Positions 35,691-47,769 of a stretch of 64,000 nt of DNA are shown in pieces. Both the position numbers and the translations under genes were made by a program. The notes beneath the pieces were generated by a model. That model was not told the origin of the DNA. It searched no databases and was given only the letters and a program-made list of their open reading frames with translations. The stretch covers positions 591,669 through 655,668 of the forward strand of contig JAQSEB010000085.1 of the NCBI GenBank assembly GCA_030063045.1, read 5' to 3'. This stretch comes from Pratylenchus scribneri (lineage: Eukaryota > Nematoda > Chromadorea > Rhabditida > Pratylenchidae). Each line of letters starts with the position of its first letter. Position 1 is the first letter of the stretch.

Positions 35691-37260
35691 CAATCAATGG
35701 TACTTTTAGAATTACTTAATCAATCGACTTCGTGTCACATTGAACGCTCCAATTTTGGTATGCTTTTCATCATTCATTTTCCACCATTTTCTTCTTCTTT
35801 TGGGTCCATCCCACCCGTGTCCCTTCCCATCCCTTCCATTTCAGGGCGCTCACATTGCTTTTAAGCGGTTGGCGATAAAAAAAATGTGAAACGGAGACGA
35901 CCCATAAATGGGACCTCTTTTGCCTTTTTTCCCGCCAAACCCCCCAAAACCACTTTATACCATCGCCTACGCCACGGATTATATACCTTTTTATTATTCC
36001 ATCAATTTGTGGCGCGCCCAATGCCAAACCCCCGCGGGGGCGGCGGTGGCGGGTCAGCCTCCCTTCCTTCCCTGTATACCTTTTCCTCCGTTTTTCCTCT
36101 TTTTTTATTTCCAGCCTCCCTTCCATACCTTTGCCCTATGTTTGCCCAATGTCCCCTTTGCCATTTTTTCAGACTCATAAAAAATTGAGCCTAAAAGCGA
36201 TTTCCAGATTTGTTCTTCCAGAGGTATCCAGGCTCCAGGGTTGCCTTAATACCAAAATTTTCTAATCTTGTCAGGGAACTTTTATTTTTGGTTCAAATTT
36301 TGCTAGAATTTTGAAGGTTTTGGAGAAGGCTTGGTAATCCAATCCATTTATATACCTTTTCTTCTGTTTTCTATTCCAGTCTCCCTTCCATCCATCCATA
36401 TTCCCTTCAGGCTTTTCATCCAATGTTTGCCCAATGCCCCCCCCCCTTCGCCTTTTTTTCAATATTATTACCATTTCCAGATTCTGAATCGTCGCCTAAA
36501 AAAGGCGATTTCCGGAATTGTTCTTTCCTTCTAAGTAAGCCCATCTTTTGTGCGCGGGTCGATTCTTTCGCCCTTTACAATTTTAAATTGGAATTTCCCT
36601 TCTTGAGTGTCCCATCCTCTTTACCTTCGCTCGAGAGCCACCCAAAAATTTTATTAAAGGGGATTAAATTCCCCCAATTCCCTCTAATTCTTTCATTGCC
36701 TCCTCAAATCCAGTAGTTTGGGGAAATGGCCACTCTCTGGTTTGACCATCACCCACAATTGACCAAAAGGGGAAACTCTTCAGCGGCGATGGTGCAAAAC
36801 ATGTCCATCCTCGTCCTCCTTTTACCCTTTTATGGCCACAATTTTTCCTTCATCTCTCCTCAATACTTTCCTCCTTCTTTTGGCCTTCGCCTTTCCCACA
36901 AATGGGCCAAGGAGAAAATTCCATTTCCTTCCCACCCAAATGATGGCCAAAAATGGGAATGAAGGGAGGCCAAACACCTCCGCTTTTCCCTTTCCCAAAT
37001 GCATTGGCCACAAGAGTGGAATTGGGGGGCCAAGACCGGTTGCTTATCATTATCAGCAATGAAGTAAATGGGAGAAGCATCGAGGAGCAATGATCGAAAG
37101 GAAGGCCAGTGATTTTTGAGAATTCTTTCCCGCAAAAATTATTGATCTCACATGAAATTAGCCATTGCCAAATTTAATCATTCTAATTAAGGGACGATCC
37201 CATCATCCCAACACTCAAAATAAACACAAAAATTCTATCTAATTCCGATCTTTTATATAT

Positions 37261-37753
37261 TTCCGCCTGTTTGTGTTTTCGCTTAGAATAATTCTTCCTG
37301 TTTTGTGTTTTCGCTTAGAATAATTCCGCCTGTTTTGTGTTTTCGCTTAGAATAATTCCGCCTGTTTTGTGTTTTCGCTTAGAATAATTCCGCCTGTTTG
37401 TGTTTTCGCTTAGAATAATTCTTCCTGTTTTGTGTTTTCGCTTAGAATAATTCCGCCTGTTTTGTGTTTTCGCTTAGAATAATTCCGCCTGTTTTGTGTT
37501 TTCGCTTGGAATAATTCCGCCTGTTTTGTGTTTTCGCTTAGAATAATTCCGCCTGTTTGTGTTTTCGCTTAGAATAATTCTTCCTGTTTTGTGTTTTCGC
37601 TTAGAATAATTCCGCCTGTTTGTGTTTTCGCTTAGAATAATTCCGCCTGTTTTGTGTTTTCGCTTAGAATAATTCCGCCTGTTTTGTGTTTTCGCTTAGA
37701 ATAATTCCGCCTGTTTTGTGTTTTCGCTTAGAATAATTCCGCCTGTTTTGTAT
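37261..37753 (+). repeat. Satellite array 3 (32-bp family)
   Basis: About 15 units reading TGTTTTGTGTTTTCGC then TTAGAATAATTCCGCC on the plus strand. Every fifth unit or so has TTCTTCC in place of TTCCGCC (37289, 37419, 37577), which hints at a multi-unit amplification step. It lies between rib-1 and the first probable ASPP exon, both on the plus strand. Confidence 0.95.
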
Positions 37754-39051
37754 TTCATCTAATTGCCGGGAAATGTTATTTACTACAATGTTCCCCCTTA
37801 GAATTGGCTGAAATTTTAGGAAATTGACATTAACTGAGTAGGCGAATGCTTCCCTTCTCTTCCATATCCTCTAGGGGAATTAAGACAAATTTAGGAATAT
37901 ATGGCCAAAAGCCCAAATTTGGTTTCCCTCTTCCCTCTCCCAATCCAAATTCGTCATTTTTATTTGTCCTCGGTAATAAAAGTGCAGCATTTTCCTTGCC
38001 TCTTCATGATTTTTGTTTGTTTGCTCTATCGAGAATATACATATGTGTGGAATCCAAAACCCATCAATCTGTCTTCATCATTTCCCACTTTTCATGAGTG
38101 TCAAATTCTCACCTTGTGGCTTCATCTTCTTTCAATTCTTTGATTTTGATTTGTCCCCTCAATCAATCCTCCATTTTTCTTTCATCTTCTCTCGCATGTC
38201 CCCCAAACTTATCTCCTCCTCCCTGACTCCGAATCATCCATTTGTCTTGGCCGCAATTTCATTAATCACCGTTGGATATTCAAATCAAATTCCCTTTCCT
38301 CAAATGCCTATATTCTTATTCTTCGTGCTTTTCCTCGCCTTGTTTTTCCATTCAAGAATGCACAATTCGCGCACAAAATATTTGGGCCAAATTGTCAATT
38401 GGCCTAAACAATGATTTTTATGCTGATCCTCTTGCGTTAGCGCGTTTTAAGCGTTTCCGTCACTGACCAATCAAACAACAACACATTCTTACTTTTTTGT
38501 ATTTTGTGAGAGGGGATTAACGAAAACATTTTTTGGCCAAAGATTAAATGCAGCGCGGAATGGAATTGGGGATAATCCTAGGCAATTATTTTTGACAAGC
38601 ATGTCCCGCGGTACGCTTTTAACACAAGCCCTCAAAAAATAACAATGGCTTTTTGTCCACAAATTTCCCAGATTGGATGGACAATTGGACAAAATTTGCC
38701 ACCAAAATTCTCCCTGTAATTTTGGCCCCCAGATTGTCTAGCTGCTAATAAATTGGCTCAAATTTTATGCAATTAAAGAAAAGGGAATGACCATTGGTCT
38801 CCAATTCCCTAAAGCATTTTTTCCTTTCCATAAAATTTTGTGAATATTCCTCTGTTTTGACCAATTGCCTATTTCCTTCCACATTTCTTCCATTTTAGAG
38901 TCATTTTGCCCTGATAAATGTCGCGCAAACCAATTCTGTAAATTTTCGTTAAAACCCATTAAAACCCATGAAAAGCCAAAAAATTTCAGAGAGGAATCCA
39001 GGGCGGTAATTCCATAAATATTCCCCATTCAAATTCGGCGGGAAGGCGATA
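37754..39051. other. Intergenic or 5' region of the ASPP locus
   Basis: Mixed C/T-rich sequence with no repeat family identified. If the exon at 39052 is the first coding exon, the promoter should be here. An open minus-strand frame at 38765-39028 looks somewhat protein-like but has no splice partner that I could find. Confidence 0.45.
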
Positions 39052-39801
39052 ATGATGTATTCGTCTGGTCCATCCACCCACCAAACGACCACCATTGTCC
39101 GTTCTTGCACTGAATTTAGCCATGAACGGCTATCGCCAAATTCCAATTCGGCCAGCACCGTTTCCAAACTGCTAATTCAGCCGGCACATTTTAAAAGTCA
39201 ATCCACCAGTCGTTGGACGTCGCCAAGTGCTGGGTAAATTATTAATAGAAAGAATGACAAGGAGGGGTGATTCTGCATTAATTTTTGACCATTATCCCAA
39301 CAAAGAAGCAATCAATTTAGGAAGGCGATATGCCATTTGAATACCCAAAGTATCATCTAAAAAGTGGCTTTTTAAAATATTGGATATTTTAATTTTTCAA
39401 TAATTTACATGTCTTTGAATGATGTAAACCAAAATTTTTAAAGGAAAGCCGTTTATTTTACTAATTTTTTAACTTTTCAAAAAATTAGTGAAGCCACTTT
39501 TTAGAGGACATTTAGTGCTTTTCAATGGCATATCGCCTTCCTGAATTGGTTGATTCCTTGTTAAGCTATGGCCAAAAGAATTGGCCTGGAGAATTCAATC
39601 GGGGTAACAATTTATTGCTATGCTGTAATAAATTTAATAATACCGGCTTAAAAATGAATTTTCCTTATTAGGCATTTTTATTTTCCTCTCCATTTTTATT
39701 CTTTAAAATTTTTCAGAAGGAATCCAGGCGTCACATTGCTGCATGCCTCTGATCATGTCAGCATAATGCCGGTGCGCACAATTCCAGCCGGACGACTCAA
39801 G
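39052..39801 (+). CDS. Two spliced exons, probably the 5' end of the ASPP gene
   Basis: Exon 39052-39233 begins MMYSSGPSTHQTTTIVRSC and ends in phase 2 at a GTAAAT donor. Exon 39717-39801 follows a TTTTTCAG acceptor and restores the frame, reading RNPGVTLLHASDHVSIMPVR, ending in phase 0 at GTTGGT. The protein is Ser/Thr/Pro-rich with no domain seen. The next plus-strand coding exon is at 49119, 9.3 kb away, so assignment to the ASPP gene rests on strand and phase only. It could be a separate short gene with a missing third exon. A minus-strand frame over the first exon is also open but has no good splice partner. Confidence 0.5.
39285..39582. repeat. Palindromic MITE, TTTTGGCCATA family
   Basis: It lies between the exons 39052-39233 and 39717-39801. 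The left end is decayed (TTTTTGACCATTATCCCAAC). The right arm is well kept, ending TTAAGCTATGGCCAAAAGAA. Confidence 0.8.
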
Positions 39802-40394
39802 GTTGGTTCAGAATATTTTTTTAATATTTTTGGGGCAAATTTTTGGGCTTGGCAAGAAAATTATTTAATTTAATTTTTTATGAATTATAGTTTATCCCGT
39901 AAATATGTTTTTTAAACTTTTTGCTCTTTGGATTGCCACAAAGAATTTTTTCCCACTTTTGGTTTGGAATTAGTCAGCCTTCAATTCTTCCTTTTTTTTC
40001 TTATTTTTGACCTTTGGCACTTGCCTCCCCCCAATGAAAATATTTATTGTTGTTTTGCTCAAATTTGTTCTTTAAAAATTTGCCATTTCCAAAGTACTCC
40101 GCCTCCTTCTCAAATTCTGTTGATTCTTTTAAAATTTTTCTCATTGGTTTTCACAATCATCAAAATAAAAAATCCGCCTTTACTTATTCTAAACATTTTC
40201 ATAATATTGGGCTAAACTTCCCCTTCCCCTATACTCATTCTAAAATCGAAGCATTTCCTAATTTTCTGATAGGAAAGGCAAAATCAATTCTCGCTATAAA
40301 ATATACATAAAAATTCTACAAATTTAAACTTTTTTTGAAACAAATTGCTGAATTGATCAATTTTCTCTCCTTCCAAATGTCATTGCTTAATAAT

Positions 40395-40705
40395 TGGGCT
40401 ATTCTTTTGGTTTATAACTCAAGCAATGACCAATCTTGGAAGGCAATATACCATTTAAAAGCCTAAAGTGTCCTCTAAAAAGTTGCCAATTTAAATTTTA
40501 TAAAATCCGCCTTGCTAAAAAGTTGCATGCCTTTGAATTAAATAAACCCGAATTTTTAAGGAAAAGTAGCTTATTTTACAAATTATCTTAAATTTTCAAA
40601 AAATTAGTTAAGCCACTTTTTAGAGAACATTTAGGGCTTTAAAATGGCATATCGGCTTTCTGAATTGGTTGCTTCCTTATAGAGATATGGCCAAAAGGAC
40701 GGCTA
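40395..40705. repeat. Palindromic MITE, TTTTGGCCATA family
   Basis: Full copy. The left arm begins CTATTCTTTTGGTTTATAAC and the right arm ends AGAGATATGGCCAAAAGGAC. Confidence 0.8.
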
Positions 40706-40925
40706 AGTTATTGAATTCAATCATTTCCGATAGCCCATCCCAACTAAATGAATAATACTAAATTAACAATGCTCAAAATAAATGCAAAACTGTCCAAATT
40801 GCAACAACCCAATTCCATCCAACATTCCCAGCATAAACAAAATAAATCACAACTTCCCAATCGCCGCTGTAGGATTGTTATTGTGTGTGTGTGTGTGATG
40901 TTGCAGGCAGTGGCCTTCCTTTACA

Positions 40926-40944
40926 CCCCCCCCCCCCCCCCCCT
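40926..40944 (+). repeat. 19-base poly-C tract
   Basis: An uninterrupted run of C, preceded at 40880 by a (GT)n run. Similar runs of 14 C occur at 49545-49558 and 51192-51205 in the same large gene region. The other strand is poly-G and could form G-quadruplexes. Confidence 0.9.
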
Positions 40945-41317
40945 ATTCCTTCATTCCGATAATTGCCGGCCGATCCGCGCACTAGAGGGGAAAATAGTCT
41001 CCATTGGAATGGGAATTGGGTGGAATTGTGGGCAATTGTGCGTGCGAAAATGTGTGCGCGAGGATCTACGGCTTGAACATTGGTGGGAAGGTGGAATACC
41101 CAAAATCATTTTAAGGCAAAAAGTACACCGCGCGAAAATGAGAGCCAAATATACAAAAGAAGCTGCAATTGGAATTAAATGAAGGAGAAGCCCGGAATAG
41201 GCCTCCGACATTTCGCCTCCCTCTTTGAAACAAAACAAACATAATTTAAAATCAAATTTATGCTGAAAAATAAAATTAATTGTAAAAGATTTTACATTCC
41301 CGTTTTGACCTCTGCTT

Positions 41318-41615
41318 AATTTGGCCATATCTGAATAAGGAAGCAACCAATTCAGGAAGGCGATATGCCATTTGAAAGCCCTAAATGTCCTCTAAAAAAT
41401 GGCTAGACTAATTTTAGGAAAAATAAAAAATAATTTGTAAAATTAGCGGCTTTTCCTCTGAAAATTCGAATTACATTCAAAGATATGTAGGTTTTTTATA
41501 GCTTGATTTCCTAAAATACAAAAAGCCAAATTGTAAAGGACAATTTTGGCTTTTCAATGTACATCTCCTCCTGCTGAAAATTGATTTATTACCTCGCTGA
41601 ACTATAGGCAAAAGA
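41318..41615. repeat. Palindromic MITE, TTTTGGCCATA family
   Basis: The left arm (TTTGGCCATATCTGAATAAG, GGAAGGCGATATGCCATTTG) is good. The right arm is diverged (TAAAGGACAATTTTGGC, GAACTATAGGCAAAAGAATA). Confidence 0.75.
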
Positions 41616-41908
41616 ATAATACTGAAATGGCGTCTTTTATCGTCGTAAAAAAGCTTAAAAATTAAATTAAATTGTACCAAAAAACATTAGAGACTGGGAC
41701 ATTTTTATGCCAATTTTTGTCATTCGCTTTATACTTCGTCTTATGATACTTAAAAAATCCTATTTCTTTTCCCTATAAATTATGTTTTCCTCCACATTCG
41801 TCAACAAAAATAGAACAGGCAATTCAGCCATTTGTTGCCATTCATTTTTACGATGTTTTTTGAAGATCCAAAAATGTGCCATCCATTTTTAGACGAGGGA
41901 AATACCCT

Positions 41909-41985
41909 CAAAATGCCACTTTCTTAAAGTGTTCCATTCAGTTGCACATGCCACTTTCTTAAAGTGTTCCATTCAGTTGCACATC
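41909..41985 (+). repeat. Two exact 35-bp tandem copies
   Basis: GCCACTTTCTTAAAGTGTTC continuing to CATTCAGTTGCACAT occurs twice in a row with no visible difference, suggesting a recent duplication. Within each copy ACTTTCTTAAAGT is itself self-complementary (ACTTT..AAAGT). Confidence 0.9.
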
Positions 41986-42217
41986 CAATTCCCTCTCATT
42001 ATACAAATTTTAGGCCCACTCCAAAACACGCAACTATTAAAAGTTTGGGTGTTTTCTAATTTCCTCTACCCTCCTTCTCCACTACTTATTTTTGGCCATT
42101 TTCAAATGTGCCATAAATTTTTTGGAAAGAATTGTCAAAAGTAGCATCATTTCCTTTTTTTCCTTCCAATTTGGATCTTCCCTTCTATTTAAAATGCAAT
42201 TAAAAATGCTTAGTTAG

Positions 42218-42990
42218 AATTTTGCCTGTTTGTGTTTTCACTAGAATAATTCCGCCTGTTTTGTGTTTTCGCTTGGAATAATTCCGCCTGTTTTGTGTTT
42301 TCGCTTAGAATAATTCCGCCTGTTTGTGTTTTCGCTTAGAATAATTCCGCCTGTTTTGTGTTTTCGCTTAGAATAATTCCGCCTGTTTTGTGTTTTCACT
42401 TAGAATAATTCCGCCTGTTTTGTGTTTTCGCTTAGAATAATTCCGCCTGTTTTGTGTTTTCGCTTAGAATAATTCCGCCTCTTTGTGTTTTCGCTTAGAA
42501 TAATTCCGCCTCTTTGTGTTTTCGCTTAGAATAATTCCGCCTCTTTGTGTTTTCGCTTAGAATAATTCCGCCTCTTTGTGTTTTCGCTTAGAATAATTCC
42601 GCCTCTTTGTGTTTTCGCTTAGAATAATTCCGCCTCTTTGTGTTTTCGCTTAGAATAATTCCGCCTCTTTGTGTTTTCGCTTAGAATAATTCCGCCTGTT
42701 TTGTGTTTTCGCTTAGAATAATTCCGCCTCTTTGTGTTTTCGCTTAGAATAATTCCGCCTGTTTTGTGTTTTCACTTAGAATAATTCCGCCTGTTTTGTG
42801 TTTTCGCTTAGAATAATTCCGCCTGTTTTGTGTTTTGGCTTAGAATAATTCCGCCTGTTTTGTGTTTTCGCTTAGAATAATTCCGCCTGTTTTGTGTTTT
42901 GGCTTAGAATAATTCCGCCTGTTTTGTGTTTTCACTTAGAATAATTTCGCCTGTTTTATGTTTTCGTTTAGAATAAATTCCGCCTGTTTG
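42218..42990 (+). repeat. Satellite array 4 (32-bp family)
   Basis: About 24 units in the sense orientation of the ASPP locus. A sub-block of seven units at about 42478-42690 has the variant CCTCTTTGTG in place of CCTGTTTTGTG, all identical, so it was amplified as a group. The ends are degenerate. Confidence 0.95.
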
Positions 42991-43184
42991 TTTTTTTCAT
43001 TAAAAATATAATTAAAAACACATCCTTCCTTCAATTTATTTGCCTTATTTCCCCTCTTCTTTCTACTAACAAAAATACACCTTCCTCATTCCCTTCCCAT
43101 GCCAAATTTAGCTTTAAATCAAGAGCCCTTCATTCAGTCCCGTGTCCCGAAATAGGACAAGTTAATATAATGGACCTTTATTTA

Positions 43185-43490
43185 TTTTAGGCCTATATCT
43201 CAGCGAGGCAATAAACAATTAAGGATGGCAATAATACCATTTTAAAGGTCTAAGGTCTAAATTTCTTCTACAATCTAAATTATTAAAATTTTATGAAATC
43301 TTCAATTTAAAAATTTACATGTCTTTGAGTGTTATGTATCCAAATTATTAAAGAGGAAAAGCTACTTATTTCCAAGATGTAGAATTTTTCAATAATTAGA
43401 AAGCCATTTTTAGAGAACATTTAGGGCTTTAAAATGGCATATCGCCTTTCTGAATTGGTTACTCCTTTGTTAAGCTTTGACCCAAAAAAC
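43185..43490. repeat. Palindromic MITE, TTTTGGCCATA family
   Basis: A diverged full copy: left arm CCTATATCTCAGCGAGGCAA, right arm TTTTTAGAGAACATTTAGGG and CATATCGCCTTTCTGAATTG. Confidence 0.75.
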
Positions 43491-44989
43491 AGTCCCGATA
43501 CTCGAATCATTCTTTCCACTATCAAAAATGACATAAAATGATTAATAAAATAAAAAGGAAAAACACATACTCTTAATTTCAATTTATTTGCCTCATTCCT
43601 TCATTTTTCCACCCAAAAATAATCCCACCTCCGCCATAGCCACGATCCATGGCTTATTTCTTTTAACAAAAACAATATGTTTCCCCCACTCATGTTATAA
43701 GCCTCATTTTTCTGGTGGCTTGTTGGAAGCTGCCAATTAGCTTTTCCTCTCCACATTTTTCAAGGAGGGGTCCCTCATCCTTCATTTACAACCAAATTCA
43801 CCCACCAATTCCCACCAACCCCAATTTTCCAATTCCCCGTTTCATTCTTTTGGCCTCATGGGCCATCCATCTTCCCTCTCCTCCTCTTCTTTCAAAGCGG
43901 AATCCATTGCCAAACCACCACCCTCCATTTGGCCCATTCTTCCATTCATCCATCGGACAAACCTTTCAACATTTTCTCTTCCAAGCCATGATTTGGCTTT
44001 GGCCAATCAAAAATTCACTTGCAAACCCAAAAGGCGAAGAGGGGGTTGATGAAGGGATGATCAGCAGGAGGAGAGCTTGTCCATCCATCCTTTAGCATTG
44101 TCCATTTTCTCGACCATTCATCCGGATAATAAATGATTTTGACTTTCCTACTCATTTTTAGTTGTTTCTTTTTGGATGAATGATGGCCAACAATTTTTAG
44201 TTCATTTTTCCATGTTTAAAGTTTTTACCTTAACTGATTTCCGGCACTATCCCCTCCCCTTAATAGATCATTTCTGACAATTTTCTTTCAACTCTGTTTT
44301 TACCACATCCTTTGGCCATATATTCTTTAAAACATTGGGCCAAAATCCTTTCAATCTTCAAACAAAAATAAGTTTAGATATTTACTATTCGCCCACTTTA
44401 CATTAAACCTCTTTTCCTATATGTTTTTTAAAATTTATTTATATTCTTTAAAGCATTGACAAAAATCCTTTTCATCTTCAAAAATTTATAATCGCCATTT
44501 TAGAATACATTAAAAATTACTTTAAAAAAACTCATTTTTCAAGTGTTTTCCATTCCCACTTTTCCTCGTTCTTTTCGGCCAATTAAATTTTCCTTTTTAA
44601 TGAATTTTGCATTGATGAAAAGGATTTTAAGCCACCGTCCTTCCCCTAATCCACTTTTTATTCCATCTCCGAAATACACAAAACAACACAAAATCAATTT
44701 TCGTCGGACAAAAATAATTGGGTGGCAGCAGGGCCCCCAATTCCCATTCCGCCCTTTCATTTCAGCCACCTTTCCCCTCATTCTTTTTGCGCGAATTTCT
44801 TCCTCCTCATTTCATAGGAACTTTTCCTTCCATCAATTCAACAAATTTGCACCAATTCAGAAGCAGAAATCCATAAAAAATCACTGCGGGAAAATTAGGA
44901 GCGAAAATGAGGTTGAATTGGAAAATCCATGCCCTATAAGGGAAAAGGAATGGAAAAGGAGGCGCGAAATGGGATGATTCAGAAGCAGG

Positions 44990-45290
44990 AGCTATTCTTT
45001 TGGCCATAGTTCAGCAAGGAAGTAACCAACTTAGAAAGGCGATATGCCTTTCGAAAGCCTTAAATCTTCTTTAAAAAATGGCTTTACTTTTTTTTGAAAT
45101 TTATAAAAACAAGCCCCCAAGGGCTAGGGAAATAGAGAGGGAAAAAGGAGGCGCGGAAATGGGACCTGTGTCGTAATTTTGGCCATAGCTCAACAAGGAA
45201 GTAACCAATTAAGGAAGGCAATAAGCCTTTTGAAAGCCCTAAATGTCCCCTAAAAAGTGGCTCTACTATTTTTTTTTGAAAATTTAAAAA
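44990..45290. repeat. Two left half-copies of the TTTTGGCCATA MITE
   Basis: At 44994 and again at 45176 a left arm starts (CTTTTGGCCATAGTTCAGCA; TTTTGGCCATAGCTCAACAA). Each is cut off after about 110 bp at a phrase with AGGG..AAGGA..GCGCG.AATGGGA/AGGA. The same phrase follows both and precedes the full copy at 45358, so a unit of about 180 bp has been tandemly duplicated. Confidence 0.75.
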
Positions 45291-45357
45291 ATTTATAAAA
45301 TAAGACCCAGGAAAATTGGAAGGGAAAGGATGCGCGAAATAGGACTATGGTTATCCT

Positions 45358-45668
45358 GGGTCGTTCTTTTGTCCATATCTCAACAAGGAAGAAATCAATT
45401 CAGGAAGGTGATATGCCATTTGGAAGCCCTAAATGTTCTCTAAAAAGTGGCAAAACAAATTTTTTGAAAAATTAAGATAATTTATAAAATAAGCGGCTTT
45501 CCTCAAATAATTTGGGTTTATTTCATTCAAAAATATGTAACATTTAAAGATGGTGAATTTCGTAAAATTTACCGAATAAAATTTGTAGAGGACATTTTTG
45601 GCTTTCAAAAGATATATCGCCTTCCCAGAATTGGCCATTGCCTCGCTGAGATATGGACCAAAAATGCC
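45358..45668. repeat. Palindromic MITE, TTTTGGCCATA family
   Basis: Full copy: left arm GTTCTTTTGTCCATATCTCA, right arm GTAGAGGACATTTTTGGC and GAGATATGGACCAAAAATG. It is the third member of the tandem series that begins at 44990. Confidence 0.8.
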
Positions 45669-45790
45669 TCATACTCTCCCAGACAACTTAAGTGATTAAA
45701 GACTGGAAATATTCAAAAATTTATCAAAAAATGAGAAAATAATTCCGAAACTTCTAATTAGTAAATTAAATGAAAATTAGTCAATTTCCC

Positions 45791-46171
45791 TTAATTTCCC
45801 CTCTTCGAATTCCTCCATCGGCCCTTCACCTCACAAACATTCCCCACAACTTCATCAGCTAAAATTGAGTCCATCCAACGGTGAATGTGAATGTGTTTTG
45901 GGGGGAATTGTGGTGGTCGGCGGGGGACTTGATGATGTGAGGGGGAAGAAGAGGTCACTTCATCGGCGGAGGTAGCAGAAGCCCCTCCTCCTCCTCGTCC
46001 TTCTTCATCCTCCCAAATTCGCCCAAAATCGTCCCACATTTTGCCCTCCTCACCCAAAGCAGTGAATTCCGCCCTCCTCCTCACCCAAACAATTCCCTCT
46101 CCGACCATCGGCCTTCCCCTCCCACCCCTCCGGGGTCTTTTTGTGCTTTCGCCCCCGTCGCTCAATGTCAT
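45791..46171 (-). CDS. Possible antisense coding exon, unrecognised
   Basis: A 126-codon minus-strand frame starts MTLSDGGESTKRPRRGGRGR, has an acidic middle (KMWDDFGRIWEDEEG), a Gly/Ser/Pro segment, and an ending like a soluble protein (WMDSILADEVVGNVCEVKG). The stretch is more GC- and CpG-rich than its surroundings. There is no recognised domain and no identified partner exon, and the plus strand is C/T-rich, which can create such frames by chance. If real it would be nested in an ASPP intron on the opposite strand. Confidence 0.28.
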   Translation of the reverse strand: MTLSDGGESTKRPRRGGRGRPMVGEGIVWVRRRAEFTALGEEGKMWDDFGRIWEDEEGRGGGGASATSADEVTSSSPSHHQVPRRPPQFPPKHIHIHRWMDSILADEVVGNVCEVKGRWRNSKRGN

Positions 46172-46179
46172 TTCCCCTC

Positions 46180-46930
46180 ACCCATCAATTTTGTTGGAGG
46201 AGACCGCAATTCCCAGGGAAAAAAATCCGCCGCCGGCGAATTGAAAGGGGGAGCAGCTGGTCAGCACCAGAATAGCCGCTTCTCCTTTTTTTTGCCTTTT
46301 ACCCTTCAAGGCTTATTTTCGGCCATAAGGACAAAGGCCACCACCAAATCCAGATCCTTTGCCTCCTTCGCCCTCGCTTCTCTAAAATTGCCAAAAATTG
46401 CGTGGTGAAAATTGTCCAATTTTTGGTTTAAATTTGACTTCCAAAATTATTTTTGATCCCATGCTTCCATCAATTTTGTTGGAGAAGACCGCAATTCCCA
46501 GGAAAAAATCGCCGCCGCCGGCGAATTGAAGGGGGAAGCAGCTGGTCAGTAGCAGAGTAGCCGCTTCTCCATTTTTTTGCCTTTTTTCTTCAGCAGGCTT
46601 ATTTTCGGCCATAAGGACAAAGGCCACCGCCTCCGAATCCCCTACGCTTTACCCTCCCCGTCTGAAGATTTTTTTGGCTGAAGCAAATCTCCTCCTTGAA
46701 ATTGCCAAAAATGGTTGCATCAGAAAATGGTGCGATGGAAAATGCTCCAATTTTTGGTTCAAATTTGGCTGCCAGATTGGAGGGGAGCAGCTGGTCAGTA
46801 GCAGACCCTCCCTCTGCTGCCCTTTTTAACCCCTCAAGGCTTATTTTCGGCCATAAGGACAAAGGCCACCACCTCCGAATCCCCTACGCTTTACCCTCCC
46901 CGTCTGAAGATTTTTTTGGCTGAAAGGTAA
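46180..46930. repeat. Three-copy near-tandem repeat, about 300 bp
   Basis: A segment with CAATTTTGTTGGAG.AGACCG, GCAATTCCCAGG, GGCGAATTGAA, AGCAGCTGGTCAG and GGCTTATTTTCGGCCATAAG occurs at about 46185-46390 and 46468-46640; its second half recurs at 46785-46880. CCCCTACGCTTTACCCTCCC occurs at 46640 and 46881. A phrase with TTGCCAAAAAT and TCCAATTTTTGGTT follows each copy. Confidence 0.85.
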
Positions 46931-47769
46931 ATCCTCCCCCACGAAAATTGCTAAAAATGGTATTATGAAAAATGCTCCCATTTTTGGTTCATGGCTTCGA
47001 AAAATTATTTTAGAAAGCCTAAAGACCACAAAATTTGCCCTTTCCCTTAATCTCTGGCATATTCTCCAACCAATTTTGGCTATTGTTTATTATTTAAAAT
47101 GGGAAAGTTGCCCTTTGGCCCAATTCATAGACAGACAAAGGCCAAAGGGGATAATTTGGCATTTCCATTGGAACTTTTTTCATTTTAGCCCTTATTAGAG
47201 CTTCTTTTCCAACACATATATTTTGGCCATAATTACAAAATTCTTCCAAAATCTAATGTCAAATAAATCTTTGATAAACAAAAATTGAAATTAATTAAAT
47301 TCAAAATGAGTTCAGCGGTTTGCATTTCCCTTTGAATCTTTTAAGCCTGCCATAGGTTAGCCAGTTTAAAATTGATTTTAGCCACAAATTAGTTAGGCAC
47401 AATCAAACCTAATCGTCGTTAATTAACATTTTTTCTAAAATATAAGGTCAAATTTTTTGATAGGCAAAAATTGGAAATATTAAATTCAAAACGAATCAAA
47501 TTCTAATTCCGAGTCGATTGGAGGGATTCGTCGGCTTCCGGTCCATCATAATTTTCTTGCTGACCCCATTCAAAATTAAGATGAAAAACGTGTTTCTAGT
47601 TAGTTTTAATTCAATTCCCACATCACAATCCCTTCTGGGGGATTCGCCTTGTCTTCGCCTTGGGCCAAATCCGGTTTCCCCGCATCTCATTGGTGGATAT
47701 GGGGGTGGGGGAAGGTGGCGACAATATTTGCCTCCCTCCGACGACTTTTCCCCATTCGCCCCTGTGTGT

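Larger units (their letters stand above)
32851..37260. other. Intergenic region between rib-1 and the ASPP locus
   Basis: At 32930-33060 and 33130-33220 there are two related blocks (ACATG(A/G)TTGG, TTTGGGTG(C)CAAAAA, AGGGGT, ACGTGAAATTCAAT and variants). Long C/T-rich stretches on the plus strand (about 33700-33830, 35760-36180, 36330-36480) produce spurious ORFs. MITE copies lie at 34020-34335 and 35008-35690. The 36320-36480 text repeats parts of 35980-36180 (TATACCTTTTC, CCTCCCTTCCAT, ATGTTTGCCCAATG). I find no supported exon. Confidence 0.5.

Noticed and set aside
40748..41346. Overlapping 144- and 131-codon ORFs on opposite strands
   Set aside because: One includes poly-Val/Cys and poly-Pro from (GT)n and poly-C runs, and the other overlaps a MITE end. 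No domain or splicing consistency.
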